From the NCBI GenBank assembly GCA_017516285.1, contig JAFXDD010000028.1, positions 59,566-123,565 of the forward strand: a DNA stretch of 64,000 nucleotides. Reading direction: 5' to 3'. The stretch comes from Lachnospiraceae bacterium (lineage in GTDB: Bacteria; Bacillota_A; Clostridia; Lachnospirales; Lachnospiraceae). The notes under the pieces were generated by a model. The model was not told the origin of the DNA. It saw nothing but the letters and a program-made list of their open reading frames with translations, and made no database searches. Both the position numbers and the translations under genes were made by a program. Within the stretch, counting starts at the first letter, position 1. Each line of letters starts with the position of its first letter. This document shows positions 8,993 to 17,740 of this stretch, piece after piece.

Positions 8993-9478
8993 ATGGGAAA
9001 AAAAGCTACGAAAACTTTAGATAACATGTACTATAAAGCACGCATGGACGCCGCAGAGGGCTGTGATGACTTCTCCAGCCGTGAAAAGGCTGCAGAAATT
9101 TTAGGCATAGACAGGACTCGTCTGGCCCGCATTGAATTAGAGACCATTCTTCCTTACCCGGAGGAGGTCGTACTGATGGCCAAGGCCTACAATGCTCCTG
9201 AGCTTCTTAATTCTTTTTGCGCCAGAGAGTGCCCTATCGGTATCGGCAGTGTTCGTGAGGTCACCATTGATGACTTTGACCGCCTGGCTCTAAAGGTGCT
9301 AGGCTCCTTAAAAGACATCGACTCCCTGCGCCGCTCTTTGATTGCCATCAGCGAGGATGGCATCATTGAAGCCTCCGAGGAAGCACAGTTCTATTCTATC
9401 CTGGATTCCCTAGACAAAATTGCCGCAAATGCAACTGCCCTGAAAATCTGGGCTCAGAAAAACATAAAGGTGAAGTAG
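8993..9478 (+). CDS. XRE-family helix-turn-helix regulator
   Basis: 161-aa protein with an N-terminal helix-turn-helix. The recognition region is SSREKAAEILGIDRTRLARIE at about residues 24-44, followed by the XRE-type continuation EVVLMAKAYNAPELLNSFC. A helical C-terminal domain of about 90 residues has no motif I recognise. AGAGGA six bases before the ATG is the ribosome site. It is the only plus-strand host gene at this end and is divergent from the ABC exporter, which is therefore a possible target. It is a chromosomal gene and not part of the prophage. Confidence 0.8.
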   Translation: MGKKATKTLDNMYYKARMDAAEGCDDFSSREKAAEILGIDRTRLARIELETILPYPEEVVLMAKAYNAPELLNSFCARECPIGIGSVREVTIDDFDRLALKVLGSLKDIDSLRRSLIAISEDGIIEASEEAQFYSILDSLDKIAANATALKIWAQKNIKVK

Positions 9479-9545
9479 CTCTTTGAACCGTCCTCCGTCA
9501 AATATACAGAGGGCGGTTCATTGCCACTTCACCTTATTTTTGTTA
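9467..9545 (+). terminator. Nested hairpin terminator after the XRE gene
   Basis: Outer arms AAGGTGAAGT (9467-9476) and ACTTCACCTT (9526-9535) enclose inner 11-nt arms at 9485-9495 and 9509-9519. ATTTTTGTTATTT follows. The outer left arm includes the gene's last codons and stop. It separates convergent transcription from the solute-binding protein gene. Confidence 0.75.
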
Positions 9546-9557
9546 TTTACACCTTAC

Positions 9558-10349
9558 TTATTTTGCTGCCTCCTCGGCAAATTTCGTATTTACCAACTCC
9601 TCATACGGCTGCATTTCATCCAGCTCGCCGGCTTCCATCAAGATATGCTCCAAAAGCTCAAAGCTTTCTTTTTCAAATACCAAATTCTCCGGCCAGCTAT
9701 CCTGGTCATAATATCTTTTTACAATAGTTGTCAAGGTTTCCATATCCGTTTCTGCAAATTGAGGTGCAATAATCTTTGCAATTTCCTCCGGAGTGTGACT
9801 TCCCACATAGTCCAGACCTTTTTGCAGTGCATTGGTAAAGGACTGAATAATCTCCGGATTATCCTCGATATATTTGGTAGTCGCACTGAATGCAGTGTAA
9901 GGCACATAACCGGATTCTTCGCCCAGACTGGCTACAATATAACCGTCACCCTTGGACTCCAAACCGGTGGCATGAGGCTCAAACTCAACCGTGAAACTTG
10001 CTTTGCCGCCTGAAAATGCCGCTGCCGTGGAACCAAAATCAATACTCTGGTCAATGCTTAAATCGCTCTTTGGGTCCATACCATGCTTTTTGAGTACATA
10101 TTCAAAAACCATTTGCGGCATACCGCCTGCACGGCCGCCAAGCACCTCTTCGCCCTTTAACATATCCCAGGTAAAATCTTCTATTGGCTCTCTTGATACC
10201 AGGAAGTTACCGGCACGCTGAGTCAGCTGCGCAAAGTTTACCACCGGATTATCGGTTCCCTGCACATACGTGTAAATACTGCTCTCACTGCCCATAAAGC
10301 CGATATCAGCTTCCCCGGTAAGCACGGCCGTCATGGTCTTGTCGGCCCC
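9558..10349 (-). pseudogene. Solute-binding lipoprotein of an ABC transporter, 3' part (split by the prophage)
   Basis: The 262 C-terminal residues of an NMT1/SsuA-like periplasmic-type binding protein. Visible family features are ADKTMTAVLTGEADIGFMGSE, the hinge region, and the repeated acidic C-terminal helices. The frame is open up to the prophage junction at 10,345-10,349. It joins the 5' part (43,650-43,871) exactly in frame through Gly-Ala codons at the shared core. In the lysogen this piece has no promoter or ribosome site of its own, and a terminator (10,418-10,449) separates it from phage late transcription. It is interrupted rather than decayed: there are no other stops or frameshifts. 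The ligand is unknown. Confidence 0.9.
10345..10349. other. attL core (left prophage junction)
   Basis: Host sequence to the left reads as the binding-protein gene up to GCCCC. From 10,350 onward the sequence is phage. An inverted copy (GGGGC at 10,354-10,358) follows within the phage arm. The core was deduced by restoring the interrupted reading frame, so the exact crossover dinucleotide within it is not fixed. Confidence 0.85.
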
Positions 10350-10417
10350 AAACGGGGCAATTCGTTATTCGTAAACTTTCCTATGTTCGGATAATGCAAA
10401 ATCTATTTCTTGTTCGC

Positions 10418-10449
10418 AAAAAATCGGCGCCCACAATTAAGTGAGCGCC
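10418..10449 (-). terminator. Terminator of the phage late/lysis operon
   Basis: Minus-strand arms 10,449-10,441 and 10,434-10,426 (9 bp, one G-U pair) with a 6-nt loop, then a run of Ts opposite 10,418-10,423. It lies right after the endolysin stop and keeps late transcripts out of the host gene fragment. Confidence 0.8.
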
Positions 10450-10456
10450 CTTTCTT

Positions 10457-11281
10457 TTATGCCACGATTAACTTACCTTCATTCAGCAACTGCAGCATAA
10501 GTAAATTCTGTTCTACACTGCCTACATAGTTCTGAATATTGTTTACTGCCGCAATCTTTGCTCTGTGCTTGTAAGAGCTGTCTGCGCCGATTTTGTTGAG
10601 AGAGTCAATCAAGGTGAACTCCGGTGTATCGTAGTATTCCGGCTCTACCTTTGGTACCACAATCTCACCATAGAAGATGTTCATGTCTACTCTGCCGCTA
10701 ATACCATCCACTTTGCCGGTAGAGGTGAACTGCCAGCCGTCGCAGTCCGGAGCCGGTCTGTACGCTTCGTTTGGAATGATACCGAACTTCATTTCATTGT
10801 AGCCGTTGTAATAACGTGCAATCCACTTTGCTTCGTCCTTGAAGTCAGCCTTGTTGATTTTGTTGTTGTAATCCCACATGCCCTTGTACAAGCCGGTAAC
10901 AAAGCCATTCTGTGCCAGTTCATCCTTCCATGCTCTGTAGAGCTTGGTGATGTGAGCCTTGCCAAGGTTGATGATATCATCCTCTTCCAAGTCGTACCAG
11001 ATACGGCATCCCTTTGGTACACCAAGCTTTAAAAGCGCTTCTACAACTGCTCTTGCTTCCGCTCTGACAGCTTCTACAGTGGAAGCATATGTATACTTGT
11101 AGAATTCGAATGGAATACCGTTTTCCATACATCCTTTGATGTTGGATGCCAGCTGCTTATCCACGTTGCCACTGCGTCTTACAGTACGCATGATTGCAAA
11201 CTCAACTCCTGCGGCCTTTACCTTTGCCCAGTTAATATAACCCTGATTGTCACTTACATCAATACCTAACATTTTTCTCAT
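10457..11281 (-). CDS. Endolysin: GH25 muramidase with a CW_7-like tail
   Basis: Phage lysin that cleaves the glycan strand of peptidoglycan at the end of infection. Residues 1-200 are a glycoside hydrolase family 25 domain: GIDVSDNQGYINW at the N-terminus with its acidic residue, YDLEED in the middle, and DGWQFTSTG near the end. The last 50 residues (IDSLNKIGADSSYKHRAKIAAVN and on to the C-terminus) resemble a Cpl-7/CW_7 wall-binding repeat, present once. There is no signal peptide, so export relies on the holin genes immediately upstream in the operon. Length is 274 aa. Confidence 0.92.
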   Translation of the reverse strand: MRKMLGIDVSDNQGYINWAKVKAAGVEFAIMRTVRRSGNVDKQLASNIKGCMENGIPFEFYKYTYASTVEAVRAEARAVVEALLKLGVPKGCRIWYDLEEDDIINLGKAHITKLYRAWKDELAQNGFVTGLYKGMWDYNNKINKADFKDEAKWIARYYNGYNEMKFGIIPNEAYRPAPDCDGWQFTSTGKVDGISGRVDMNIFYGEIVVPKVEPEYYDTPEFTLIDSLNKIGADSSYKHRAKIAAVNNIQNYVGSVEQNLLMLQLLNEGKLIVA

Positions 11282-11285
11282 AATC

Positions 11286-11618
11286 TTATTCCTCCACTGA
11301 TTTGTTTACTTTTCCATCGTCCAGAAGGTCCTTAACTGCTTCAAACCACAGTTGTACTACCTTTCTTAATAATTCCTCGGTAATAAAGAACTGTGCCCAA
11401 TTAGGAAGCATGGAGCGTGCCCTCTGAATGACGTATTCCATTTTTTGTTTGCCGGTTGCAGTCTCAGTATATGTATGCTCTGCTTTTAAGAATAGCTTGT
11501 ACACATCCGCTCTGATATTCTCGAGCGTGTGCTCCCTAATATACAGATACACAGTAAAACCAAAACCGACTAAAAATAATGCAATAATAAATAATTTGAT
11601 TACTAAGGTAATTTCCAT
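11286..11618 (-). CDS. Phage holin, LL-H-like
   Basis: 110 aa with a single strong N-terminal membrane segment (IKLFIIALFLVGFGFTVYLY) followed by a charged helical part. The C-terminal pattern WAQFFITEELLRKVVQLWFEAVKD is typical of the phage_holin_6/LL-H family. Placed 4 bp before the endolysin gene, it would form the membrane lesion that lets the endolysin reach the wall. Confidence 0.75.
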   Translation of the reverse strand: MEITLVIKLFIIALFLVGFGFTVYLYIREHTLENIRADVYKLFLKAEHTYTETATGKQKMEYVIQRARSMLPNWAQFFITEELLRKVVQLWFEAVKDLLDDGKVNKSVEE

Positions 11619-11621
11619 AGT

Positions 11622-11927
11622 CTAATCCTCCTTGTGTGGCGGCTCTGTTGGAAGAGCCATTAATTCTTTGTACAGATTTGTTCCGACACCGTTTCCTTTC
11701 AGTGTGTGATAATGCTGATATTCCTCTTCTAGGGACTGCTTCACATATATCGGACAATACCCTAATTCGTCATGATATTTGTTGTAAAGCCGAATAAGGT
11801 CCGCTCTGAGCAGTGCCCGGACACCTTTTCTCATGGCAATAATCTGTCGATACATATACCCCAAAGCAGTTACCAACGTTGTGAGAATCTGCCAGTTGTC
11901 TTTGATAAACTCCATTGCGCTTTTCAT
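11622..11927 (-). CDS. Small membrane-associated lysis-cassette protein
   Basis: 101 aa. The first 32 residues form one likely membrane segment (WQILTTLVTALGYMYRQIIAM) and the rest is charged. Similar small proteins sit next to holins in Lachnospiraceae prophages, but I cannot assign a tested function. It could be a second holin or an antiholin. It overlaps the gene upstream by 4 bp. Confidence 0.55.
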   Translation of the reverse strand: MKSAMEFIKDNWQILTTLVTALGYMYRQIIAMRKGVRALLRADLIRLYNKYHDELGYCPIYVKQSLEEEYQHYHTLKGNGVGTNLYKELMALPTEPPHKED

Positions 11928-12145
11928 TCCTCTTTCTTTCCAAACTGCAGGCCATTCTCCACTTCCTTTACAATTTCCGTATAGTCTGAGTAATCGCCAA
12001 GGAAATCACCATTTAATCTGTGGACTTTGAAGCCACTGGTGTTCCTTTGGATGTTCTTTCCTGTTAGCTGGACTATACTGGGTGAAATGTTTTTGAAGTC
12101 TGCAGTGTACATTCGTTTGTCGTTATTAAATTGTACTCGTAACAT
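11924..12145 (-). CDS. Small phage protein of unknown function at the tail/lysis boundary
   Basis: 73 aa if started at the ATG at 12,145, which has GGGGGGT 8 bases upstream; an upstream in-frame ATG at 12,172 lacks such a site. The sequence (YTADFKNISPSIVQLTGKNI and on to the C-terminus) is soluble, with no motif I recognise. It lies between the tail-fibre gene and the holin genes, where small tail-associated or lysis-timing proteins are common. Confidence 0.6.
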   Translation of the reverse strand: MLRVQFNNDKRMYTADFKNISPSIVQLTGKNIQRNTSGFKVHRLNGDFLGDYSDYTEIVKEVENGLQFGKKEE

Positions 12146-12342
12146 GTTGTGACCCCCCATAATTAAAATCAATTCAAAATTACATCCAATGACAAAATTT
12201 AATAGCTCTGTCTGATAATTTGATTTTTGTCATGTTTTTACCTCACTTTCTATTCTTATAATAAAGTCTGAAAATATAAATTTGTACCATTTGAATATAA
12301 AATTAATTTATTAGTTCCTATTTTAATTATGAGACACCCTTT

Positions 12343-13470
12343 TTAGCTTATTGTATAATAGAAACCATTAACTACGACGTCACTCTGCGAGTCCATATCC
12401 ATAGCCCAATTAGCCAGAATATATAATGTCATTCCAGTATGGCTATAACCAGAAAAAGTACAAGCTACTGTATCCGCCCCAATCTTTGCACTTGCATATT
12501 CAGAATTACCACTAGAAGTACCGCAAATTGATATGGAAGATGGTTGTGTATAATTATATCTAGTTACAACTGTTACTGAAAAAAAGCTATCTGATGGAAT
12601 AGGTATTGATACACCAGTGTATGATAAAGCTTTAGTGGTAGGAACTTTATAAGTTTTATTAAGGGAAGTCCAATTTTTAATTTTTCCATCCAATACCTTT
12701 CCCTGTTTAGCACTTAAAGGCTTTTCTGTTTCTGTACTTTCAAGATTGTCAATGATATCTGTTTTCTCGACAACTTTTTTAAACTCTTCTTCCATCGATT
12801 TATTAACAGCTGATATATCACTTTTATGAGCCGCATTCATCTCTTTTAATGATAATGCGCCTGCAATCATATTCTCCTGGTCGTTTGCTTCCACCTCTTC
12901 CAGTGTGTCGAGGATGTTTGTAGTCTTTAAGTCAGTGATTTCCTTCTTGAATTCAGCAGCGTATTTTCGTGCTAATGTTTCGTATGTTGGAATCGTTTCG
13001 AAAAGGCATTCAATGTCAGTGAGGACTACCCCTTCAATCATAGCCTTATACAAAGGCATCTGATTTAATTTTGCACCATTCAGTATATTTCCATCAGTAT
13101 ATGCTGGCGGTTCTGCAGCTCCTGCCGTCTCGGCACCTTTCAAAACCCTTAAAAAGGCCGCCTCAATGCCGGTTGTGGCATCTTTAGAGTACTCCATTAC
13201 AATCAGGTCACATCTGTTGACACCTGCAGTACCTGTCTCAATAATCATATCCTCATATGTATTGGAATTGATGCGAATGTGTCTGCCTTTCATCAGGATG
13301 TCACCATCTAATATTCTGACAGTATTGTTGTCTAAAATTGAAGCTTCTAGTTGGTTGCCTGCTTCCATGACAAATTGTCCGGTACCAAAAAAGGAAGCAT
13401 TAAAGCTTCCCTGGTCTTCTGATTTGATATGCTCGCTGCCGGCATATCCGGTAACTAAATGTGTTGCCAT
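12343..13470 (-). CDS. Tail fibre / receptor-binding or baseplate upper protein
   Basis: 375 aa starting at the ATG 1 base past the Tal-like gene's stop, with GTAGGTG upstream. The N-terminal 150 residues are of the type seen in phage baseplate proteins (VTGYAGSEHIKSEDQGSFNA). A helical, probably coiled-coil stretch follows (about 170-260), with the fibre-like block PLSAKQGKVLDGKI near 250. A beta-rich C-terminus with many Ser, Thr and Tyr residues would contact the host surface. Order after Dit and Tal supports a host-recognition role. Confidence 0.7.
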   Translation of the reverse strand: MATHLVTGYAGSEHIKSEDQGSFNASFFGTGQFVMEAGNQLEASILDNNTVRILDGDILMKGRHIRINSNTYEDMIIETGTAGVNRCDLIVMEYSKDATTGIEAAFLRVLKGAETAGAAEPPAYTDGNILNGAKLNQMPLYKAMIEGVVLTDIECLFETIPTYETLARKYAAEFKKEITDLKTTNILDTLEEVEANDQENMIAGALSLKEMNAAHKSDISAVNKSMEEEFKKVVEKTDIIDNLESTETEKPLSAKQGKVLDGKIKNWTSLNKTYKVPTTKALSYTGVSIPIPSDSFFSVTVVTRYNYTQPSSISICGTSSGNSEYASAKIGADTVACTFSGYSHTGMTLYILANWAMDMDSQSDVVVNGFYYTIS

Positions 13471-13471
13471 A

Positions 13472-14437
13472 TTATTCACCTACCTTGTATGATATATTTG
13501 TTACACCGTTTTTGATTGTAACAATTTTCTTTGTAATTTCCGTTGAAACGGACAGCCCGGTTATTCTGTCCACTGCGCCCACGATATCGCCTATGTCATA
13601 GCATTCGCCTTCGCCGTTGAAGTCCACGCCCACTTCATCCGCGTTCTGCAGGGACTTTAATTTTTCAATACCTTTCTGTTCCAGTTCCTCTTCGGACTCC
13701 ACAGACGGGTAATCGTACTTTTCAGTGACTTCCAAAAGCCCTGTCAGGCTTTGCGTGTGGCTCACATTTCCATTTGCGTCCGCATAGAGGTGAATTACCT
13801 TGCGTTTAGACAATTCGCCCTTTCCAAGGCAAATCAGGTGGTTCACGGCTCTATACTTTCTTTTGATGGTCAGCGTCATAAAGTCAGAGTCAAACTTGTC
13901 GTCCTGTGTATAGTCTGTTATGGGAACTGCGGCCAGTATGACCATCCCCTTGTAGAAGCTGATTTTCAGCTTGGCACCGAATGCCTTTAACATCTTTCGA
14001 ATGCCGGAATAACCGCCTATATAGCGGTCCATCTGATAGTTGGATATGGTAACTCCTGAGTCCTCTGCTGATGCCTGAAAAAGGTCTGATAAATTCATTC
14101 TTGCTATCAGGATCTTCAACACAGCATTAGCTTCTCCGGACAATACCAGGTAATCTGCTCCTGCATCCGGCTCCAGTATTTTTGTCTGCAGTATACCATG
14201 CCAGGTGCGGCCGCCATATGCAACCTCTTTTGCATCGGTATCTACCCTCACAGAATCGATAATACCTCCGTATTCGGTACCTTCTATGTAGAGGAAATCG
14301 CCACCCTCACAACAATGCTTGTTGTAATCTATTGTGCATTCGAAATCATTCTCATCTGCCCCAAAAGCAAGGTCAAAATCATAATCCAGCAGTACCTTTT
14401 CATCTTCTCTGTTACTGTTTGCATGCATTAAATCCAT
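13472..14437 (-). CDS. Siphophage tail-associated protein, ReqiPepy6 Gp37-like (Tal N-terminal type)
   Basis: 321 aa. The domain layout, with early YIEGTEYGGIIDSV, HGILQTKILEP and a C-terminal GEGECYDIGDIVGAVDRITGL block, matches the Gp37-like baseplate hub proteins found after Dit in siphophages. It would form the tip of the tail through which DNA passes. A GAGGAG ribosome site precedes the ATG, and the start lies inside the end of the Dit gene (26-bp overlap). Confidence 0.78.
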   Translation of the reverse strand: MDLMHANSNREDEKVLLDYDFDLAFGADENDFECTIDYNKHCCEGGDFLYIEGTEYGGIIDSVRVDTDAKEVAYGGRTWHGILQTKILEPDAGADYLVLSGEANAVLKILIARMNLSDLFQASAEDSGVTISNYQMDRYIGGYSGIRKMLKAFGAKLKISFYKGMVILAAVPITDYTQDDKFDSDFMTLTIKRKYRAVNHLICLGKGELSKRKVIHLYADANGNVSHTQSLTGLLEVTEKYDYPSVESEEELEQKGIEKLKSLQNADEVGVDFNGEGECYDIGDIVGAVDRITGLSVSTEITKKIVTIKNGVTNISYKVGE

Positions 14438-15239
14438 TTGGCTCGCTCCTCTCTTCCAGAAGGGTTACATCAAATTTGAAATCACCCGTAATTGACACCA
14501 GATTGACCCCTGCCGGGATTTTCTCAAAGATGTAAGAGTCTTTATCCCTTAGGTTCAAACAATTGGTTTCTGCCCCGTCTGTGTGCTTTAGAATGACAGT
14601 CTTGGAAATAGAGTCTATTGCAAGATATTCATTCCTTGCCACACTGACATTCACGGTGTATGCATGGCCGCCTATTTTCACGGAAGGGTTTTCTGCCGGT
14701 CCGTAAATCAGCATTTTGAAATTTGCCGGCATAAAGCCTGTGTTGTTCAATTCCTTACCAAGCATATTTGAGGTGTAATCATAGGCGAAATCATTGTTGA
14801 AGTCCAGATTGGTACCTTCACTAACGATGCCGTAACCGAATGTGGTTTTAGTCTCTTTTATCCAGTATGGGGAATCGGTTGATACTGTCAACGCAAGTTC
14901 TGTATGCTTTCTGGAAGGCAAATAGTTTGATTTCTGAGACGCTGTTACAAAGCATCTTAAGTAATAATCACCTATGATAATCCTGCCATGCTGCATAGCT
15001 TGTACGTCCTTTTCACATACTTCAAATATGCGATTTTTTAGTTCTGTTGCCTTGTTCGATAAAACAACAACAGGGATAGTCTTTGAAACTACCCCTCTGC
15101 TGAACGACGTTATTTTTCCATTCCTTGTAGACATATCCCATGAAAAGTCGCGAAGATCATTTTGATTTGCAAAAATCCCACCGGAACCAAATTCGATAAC
15201 CTCGTTTATGTGGTTTATGTATCTAAATCTCTCCAGCAT
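14412..15239 (-). CDS. Distal tail protein (Dit)
   Basis: 275 aa, started at the ATG that shares its A with the TGA of the tape measure gene. The N-terminal part (RFRYINHINEVIEFGSGGIF, then LRDFSWDMSTRNGKITSF) is the siphophage Dit/phage tail family domain. The second half is a beta-rich region (NTGFMPANFKMLIYGPAENP) like the C-terminal galectin-like domain of Dit proteins. It forms the ring joining the tail tube to the tip. Confidence 0.85.
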   Translation of the reverse strand: MLERFRYINHINEVIEFGSGGIFANQNDLRDFSWDMSTRNGKITSFSRGVVSKTIPVVVLSNKATELKNRIFEVCEKDVQAMQHGRIIIGDYYLRCFVTASQKSNYLPSRKHTELALTVSTDSPYWIKETKTTFGYGIVSEGTNLDFNNDFAYDYTSNMLGKELNNTGFMPANFKMLIYGPAENPSVKIGGHAYTVNVSVARNEYLAIDSISKTVILKHTDGAETNCLNLRDKDSYIFEKIPAGVNLVSITGDFKFDVTLLEERSEPNGFNACKQ

Positions 15240-17116
15240 CAAATCACCTCTCTTACAAAGCGTCCTGCTGCACGCCTGTCAAACTTGAATGACATGCCAT
15301 CCAACGCTTCTCTCATATTGCCGCCCATATTCTGGTCCATTTCAAGAATAGCTTCCAAAATCATGTAAAGTACTGCAATCAAAGCTTCGTTCTTTGAAGC
15401 TACTGCCGCAGCTATCATGTTCATAAGAGTATTGGTACCACTAACCACTTCACTTCCGGCTTCTCCTCCGCCCATTGGTTCACCTTCGTCATTAAAGCCA
15501 AAGATTGTAGGCTCATCCAATATCATAGGAGTATTCATAGCTTTAGCATACCAGTCAATGCCAATTGACGGAACCTGCAAAGGATTTAAGCTAAACTCAC
15601 CACTAATACTGAAATGTGGCATTTTGAGTTCCGGCAACTTCCAATCAAAATCAAAGAAACCTTTAATCTTCTCTATACAGTTTCCGATGAAGTCTTTTGC
15701 AGCTTGAATTTTTTCTTGGATTGCATTTTTGATACCATCAAATACAGCCGTAGCCTTTGCCTTCATAGACTCAATCTTTTCTGTGAAATACACTGACATT
15801 GCAGAGATTATCATTTGTACGGCCATCTTCATTTTTTCAAATGTGTCGGTTACCTTATTCCACAATTCAAGTGCTTTTTCTTTAACGACATCCCAATTTT
15901 GGTAAAGAGCAATGCCTGCCGCCACTAAGGCACCTATTGCTAGAATAACTAAAGTGATTGGAGATGTTAAGAAAGATAATACAGCACTAAACGCAGTAGT
16001 TGCTGCTGTAGCAACCGTAGTTGCTATCGTATGTGCATTTTCTGCCGCAATTAAAGCATAAATACCAATTGTTTCAGCTATATCCAAAGCCTTTTTAATA
16101 ATTTTTGTTGAATTGTATGCTATCAGAGCAGTTGTTAACGTCCCTACAGCTGTTGCTATTAACAACAGACTCGTTTCATGTTCACTTCCCCATGTAATTG
16201 CATCTTCCCATGCTTGTTTAACATTATCAACAATACTTTTTAGTCCGTCATAAGCTTCATCCAAAAGTTCTGTTGTAAGCTTAAGGGCATCCATCGTCAG
16301 ATTGGCTATCTCGCTCTCTGTTATAAAATCCGTTATAGCAGGTATTACATTTTCTAAAATTGTTGCACCAAATTCCTTGATACTGGTAACTATCGGCTCT
16401 AATTTTTCACCGGCTAATGCCATAGTCTCGTTCAATCTATCCTGTGCAGCATTGGCATTTAATACCTCTTCATTATTCTTTTTATACAAATCAGCACTTT
16501 CTTTATAGAGATTGTTTAACGTCTCTGTAATCAGTTGCTGTCGTTCCTGCTCAGTATTGCATTTATCAAGTGCCGCCTGAAAAGCCTCTTCATTCACTCC
16601 AACCCAGTTCAATGCATCCGCAAGAGCCCCGGTAAGAGCTCCTGTTTTTGCTGTTTCATTGGCAGCTTCTGTTAATCCCTCTATTGGTATGGAAACTCCG
16701 AATTTTGCATATACACCGGTGCAAATATCCGTCCAAGTTGCTAATTGTTTCTCTGTATCGCATAGCTCCGCTAAATGATTAGCAGCTTCCACTGCCTGTC
16801 CTGTTTCTCCTAAGAGTTTTTGCAAACTTTTGTAGGTTGTTCTTGCTGCTTCACTAGAATGCTCTGCAGATTGAAAAGCGGTATCAAGCTTTGCCATTTC
16901 ATTACGATATTCTCTTGTATTGTCGGCCACGGATGTTATTGCCGCCCCTGCGGCCGTAGCTACAGCACCAATACCAGCAGCAACTTTAAGACCGGTCTTA
17001 ACTACCGTTTGCATGCCCTTTCCGAGCTTAGTCGCAAGCCCTTCTGTTTTCTGCAGGCTTTTGTCGGCTTTATCACTATCCACAAAAATGGAGCCAAATA
17101 ATTTAAATATTTCCAT
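15239..17116 (-). CDS. Tail tape measure protein
   Basis: 625 aa, the longest tail protein here. It has an N-terminal coiled-coil start (MEIFKLFGSIFVDSDKADKS), a Gly/Ala-rich hydrophobic segment, and the TMP core (YKSLQKLLGETGQAVEAANH). Large hydrophobic segments at about 310-400 and amphipathic helices follow. It sets tail length. At 625 aa it would fit a short tail of the order of 90-100 nm if the usual ~0.15 nm per residue applies. It follows the tail chaperones, as in other siphophages. Confidence 0.88.
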   Translation of the reverse strand: MEIFKLFGSIFVDSDKADKSLQKTEGLATKLGKGMQTVVKTGLKVAAGIGAVATAAGAAITSVADNTREYRNEMAKLDTAFQSAEHSSEAARTTYKSLQKLLGETGQAVEAANHLAELCDTEKQLATWTDICTGVYAKFGVSIPIEGLTEAANETAKTGALTGALADALNWVGVNEEAFQAALDKCNTEQERQQLITETLNNLYKESADLYKKNNEEVLNANAAQDRLNETMALAGEKLEPIVTSIKEFGATILENVIPAITDFITESEIANLTMDALKLTTELLDEAYDGLKSIVDNVKQAWEDAITWGSEHETSLLLIATAVGTLTTALIAYNSTKIIKKALDIAETIGIYALIAAENAHTIATTVATAATTAFSAVLSFLTSPITLVILAIGALVAAGIALYQNWDVVKEKALELWNKVTDTFEKMKMAVQMIISAMSVYFTEKIESMKAKATAVFDGIKNAIQEKIQAAKDFIGNCIEKIKGFFDFDWKLPELKMPHFSISGEFSLNPLQVPSIGIDWYAKAMNTPMILDEPTIFGFNDEGEPMGGGEAGSEVVSGTNTLMNMIAAAVASKNEALIAVLYMILEAILEMDQNMGGNMREALDGMSFKFDRRAAGRFVREVI

Positions 17117-17423
17117 TATGTACCGCCCCCACTATCCTTTCTACATTTGCCATTATTTCCTCTGAACTCTTAACGCTGTACTCTTTATGAGTTATAGATG
17201 CATCTGCACCCAGTTTTGCTTTAAACTCCTCAAAAGACATACTGTCTTGATAAAACAACCATCTGTTATACAGTTGTTCTTCACTGCGTTTCTGATATGC
17301 CGTATCAATAATTTCAATACCAAGTTCAAATTCCAAATGTAAGATATCTCTTGCGCCTGCTCCATAACGTGAATACAGCAGGTCGATTACTTCTGTGCTA
17401 ATCTCCCTGCTGTATTGAAAAAA
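17103..17423 (-). CDS. Tail assembly chaperone, frameshift extension (GT part)
   Basis: A frame that has no AUG of its own and lies -1 relative to the chaperone gene just upstream. If ribosomes slip back one base at T TTT TTC (17,423-17,417), translation continues as QYSREISTEVIDLLYSRYG and on to the stop at 17,103. That gives a fused product of about 212 aa. An internal TTG at 17,336 is the only candidate independent start. Position between tail tube and tape measure genes and the overlap with the tape measure start match the gpG/gpGT arrangement of siphophages. Confidence 0.8.
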   Translation of the reverse strand, partial: FFQYSREISTEVIDLLYSRYGAGARDILHLEFELGIEIIDTAYQKRSEEQLYNRWLFYQDSMSFEEFKAKLGADASITHKEYSVKSSEEIMANVERIVGAVHNGNI

Positions 17424-17740
17424 TTCGTCATATTATTCAACGATGCCATTTCTTTAAATAATTCAACCAAAGCATCCAAACTCATATGTTTAATATCTTC
17501 GGTATTTTTTTCCGAAACGCCTGCAACAAAGTCATAAAGCATATCTTCCAACTTTTCACTAGAACAGCCTTCTATAATACTGAAAACAATTTTTACACCA
17601 AGCCTCTCCTGTACAGACTCGGTGTTCTGATTGTCTTTTATATTTGCGTTGGCAAATATCTCTTCAATCTCTTTTTTTATGCCTGCATCCTTGATTATTC
17701 TGGCCATTTTAAATACATCATGTGTTTCAATTTTCCTCAT
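17387..17740 (-). CDS. Tail assembly chaperone (gpG-like)
   Basis: 117 aa started at the ATG at 17,740, preceded by AAGGAG in the end of the tail tube gene; an upstream in-frame extension is not needed. The product (MRKIETHDVFKMARIIKDAG) is helical and resembles phage tail assembly chaperones of Gram-positive siphophages, which coat the tape measure before tube assembly. The slippery heptamer lies near its 3' end, nine codons before the stop. Confidence 0.8.
   Translation of the reverse strand: MRKIETHDVFKMARIIKDAGIKKEIEEIFANANIKDNQNTESVQERLGVKIVFSIIEGCSSEKLEDMLYDFVAGVSEKNTEDIKHMSLDALVELFKEMASLNNMTNFFNTAGRLAQK
17417..17423 (-). promoter_or_regulatory. Programmed -1 frameshift heptamer T TTT TTC
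   Basis: In the chaperone's zero frame the codons read AAT TTT TTC, so the heptamer has the X XXY YYZ phase needed for tandem slippage. The -1 frame then stays open to 17,103. Confidence 0.75.

Noticed and set aside
12173..12342. Separate lysis promoter in the AT-rich gap
   Set aside because: Candidate -10 boxes exist but no matching -35 at 16-18 bp on the minus strand, so not called.
13751..13990. Plus-strand frames within the tail genes
   Set aside because: They lie opposite well-supported tail genes and lack ribosome sites and recognisable domains.
17103..17336. Independent small gene starting at TTG 17,336
   Set aside because: No ribosome site precedes the TTG, while the -1 frameshift from the chaperone gene explains the frame fully.
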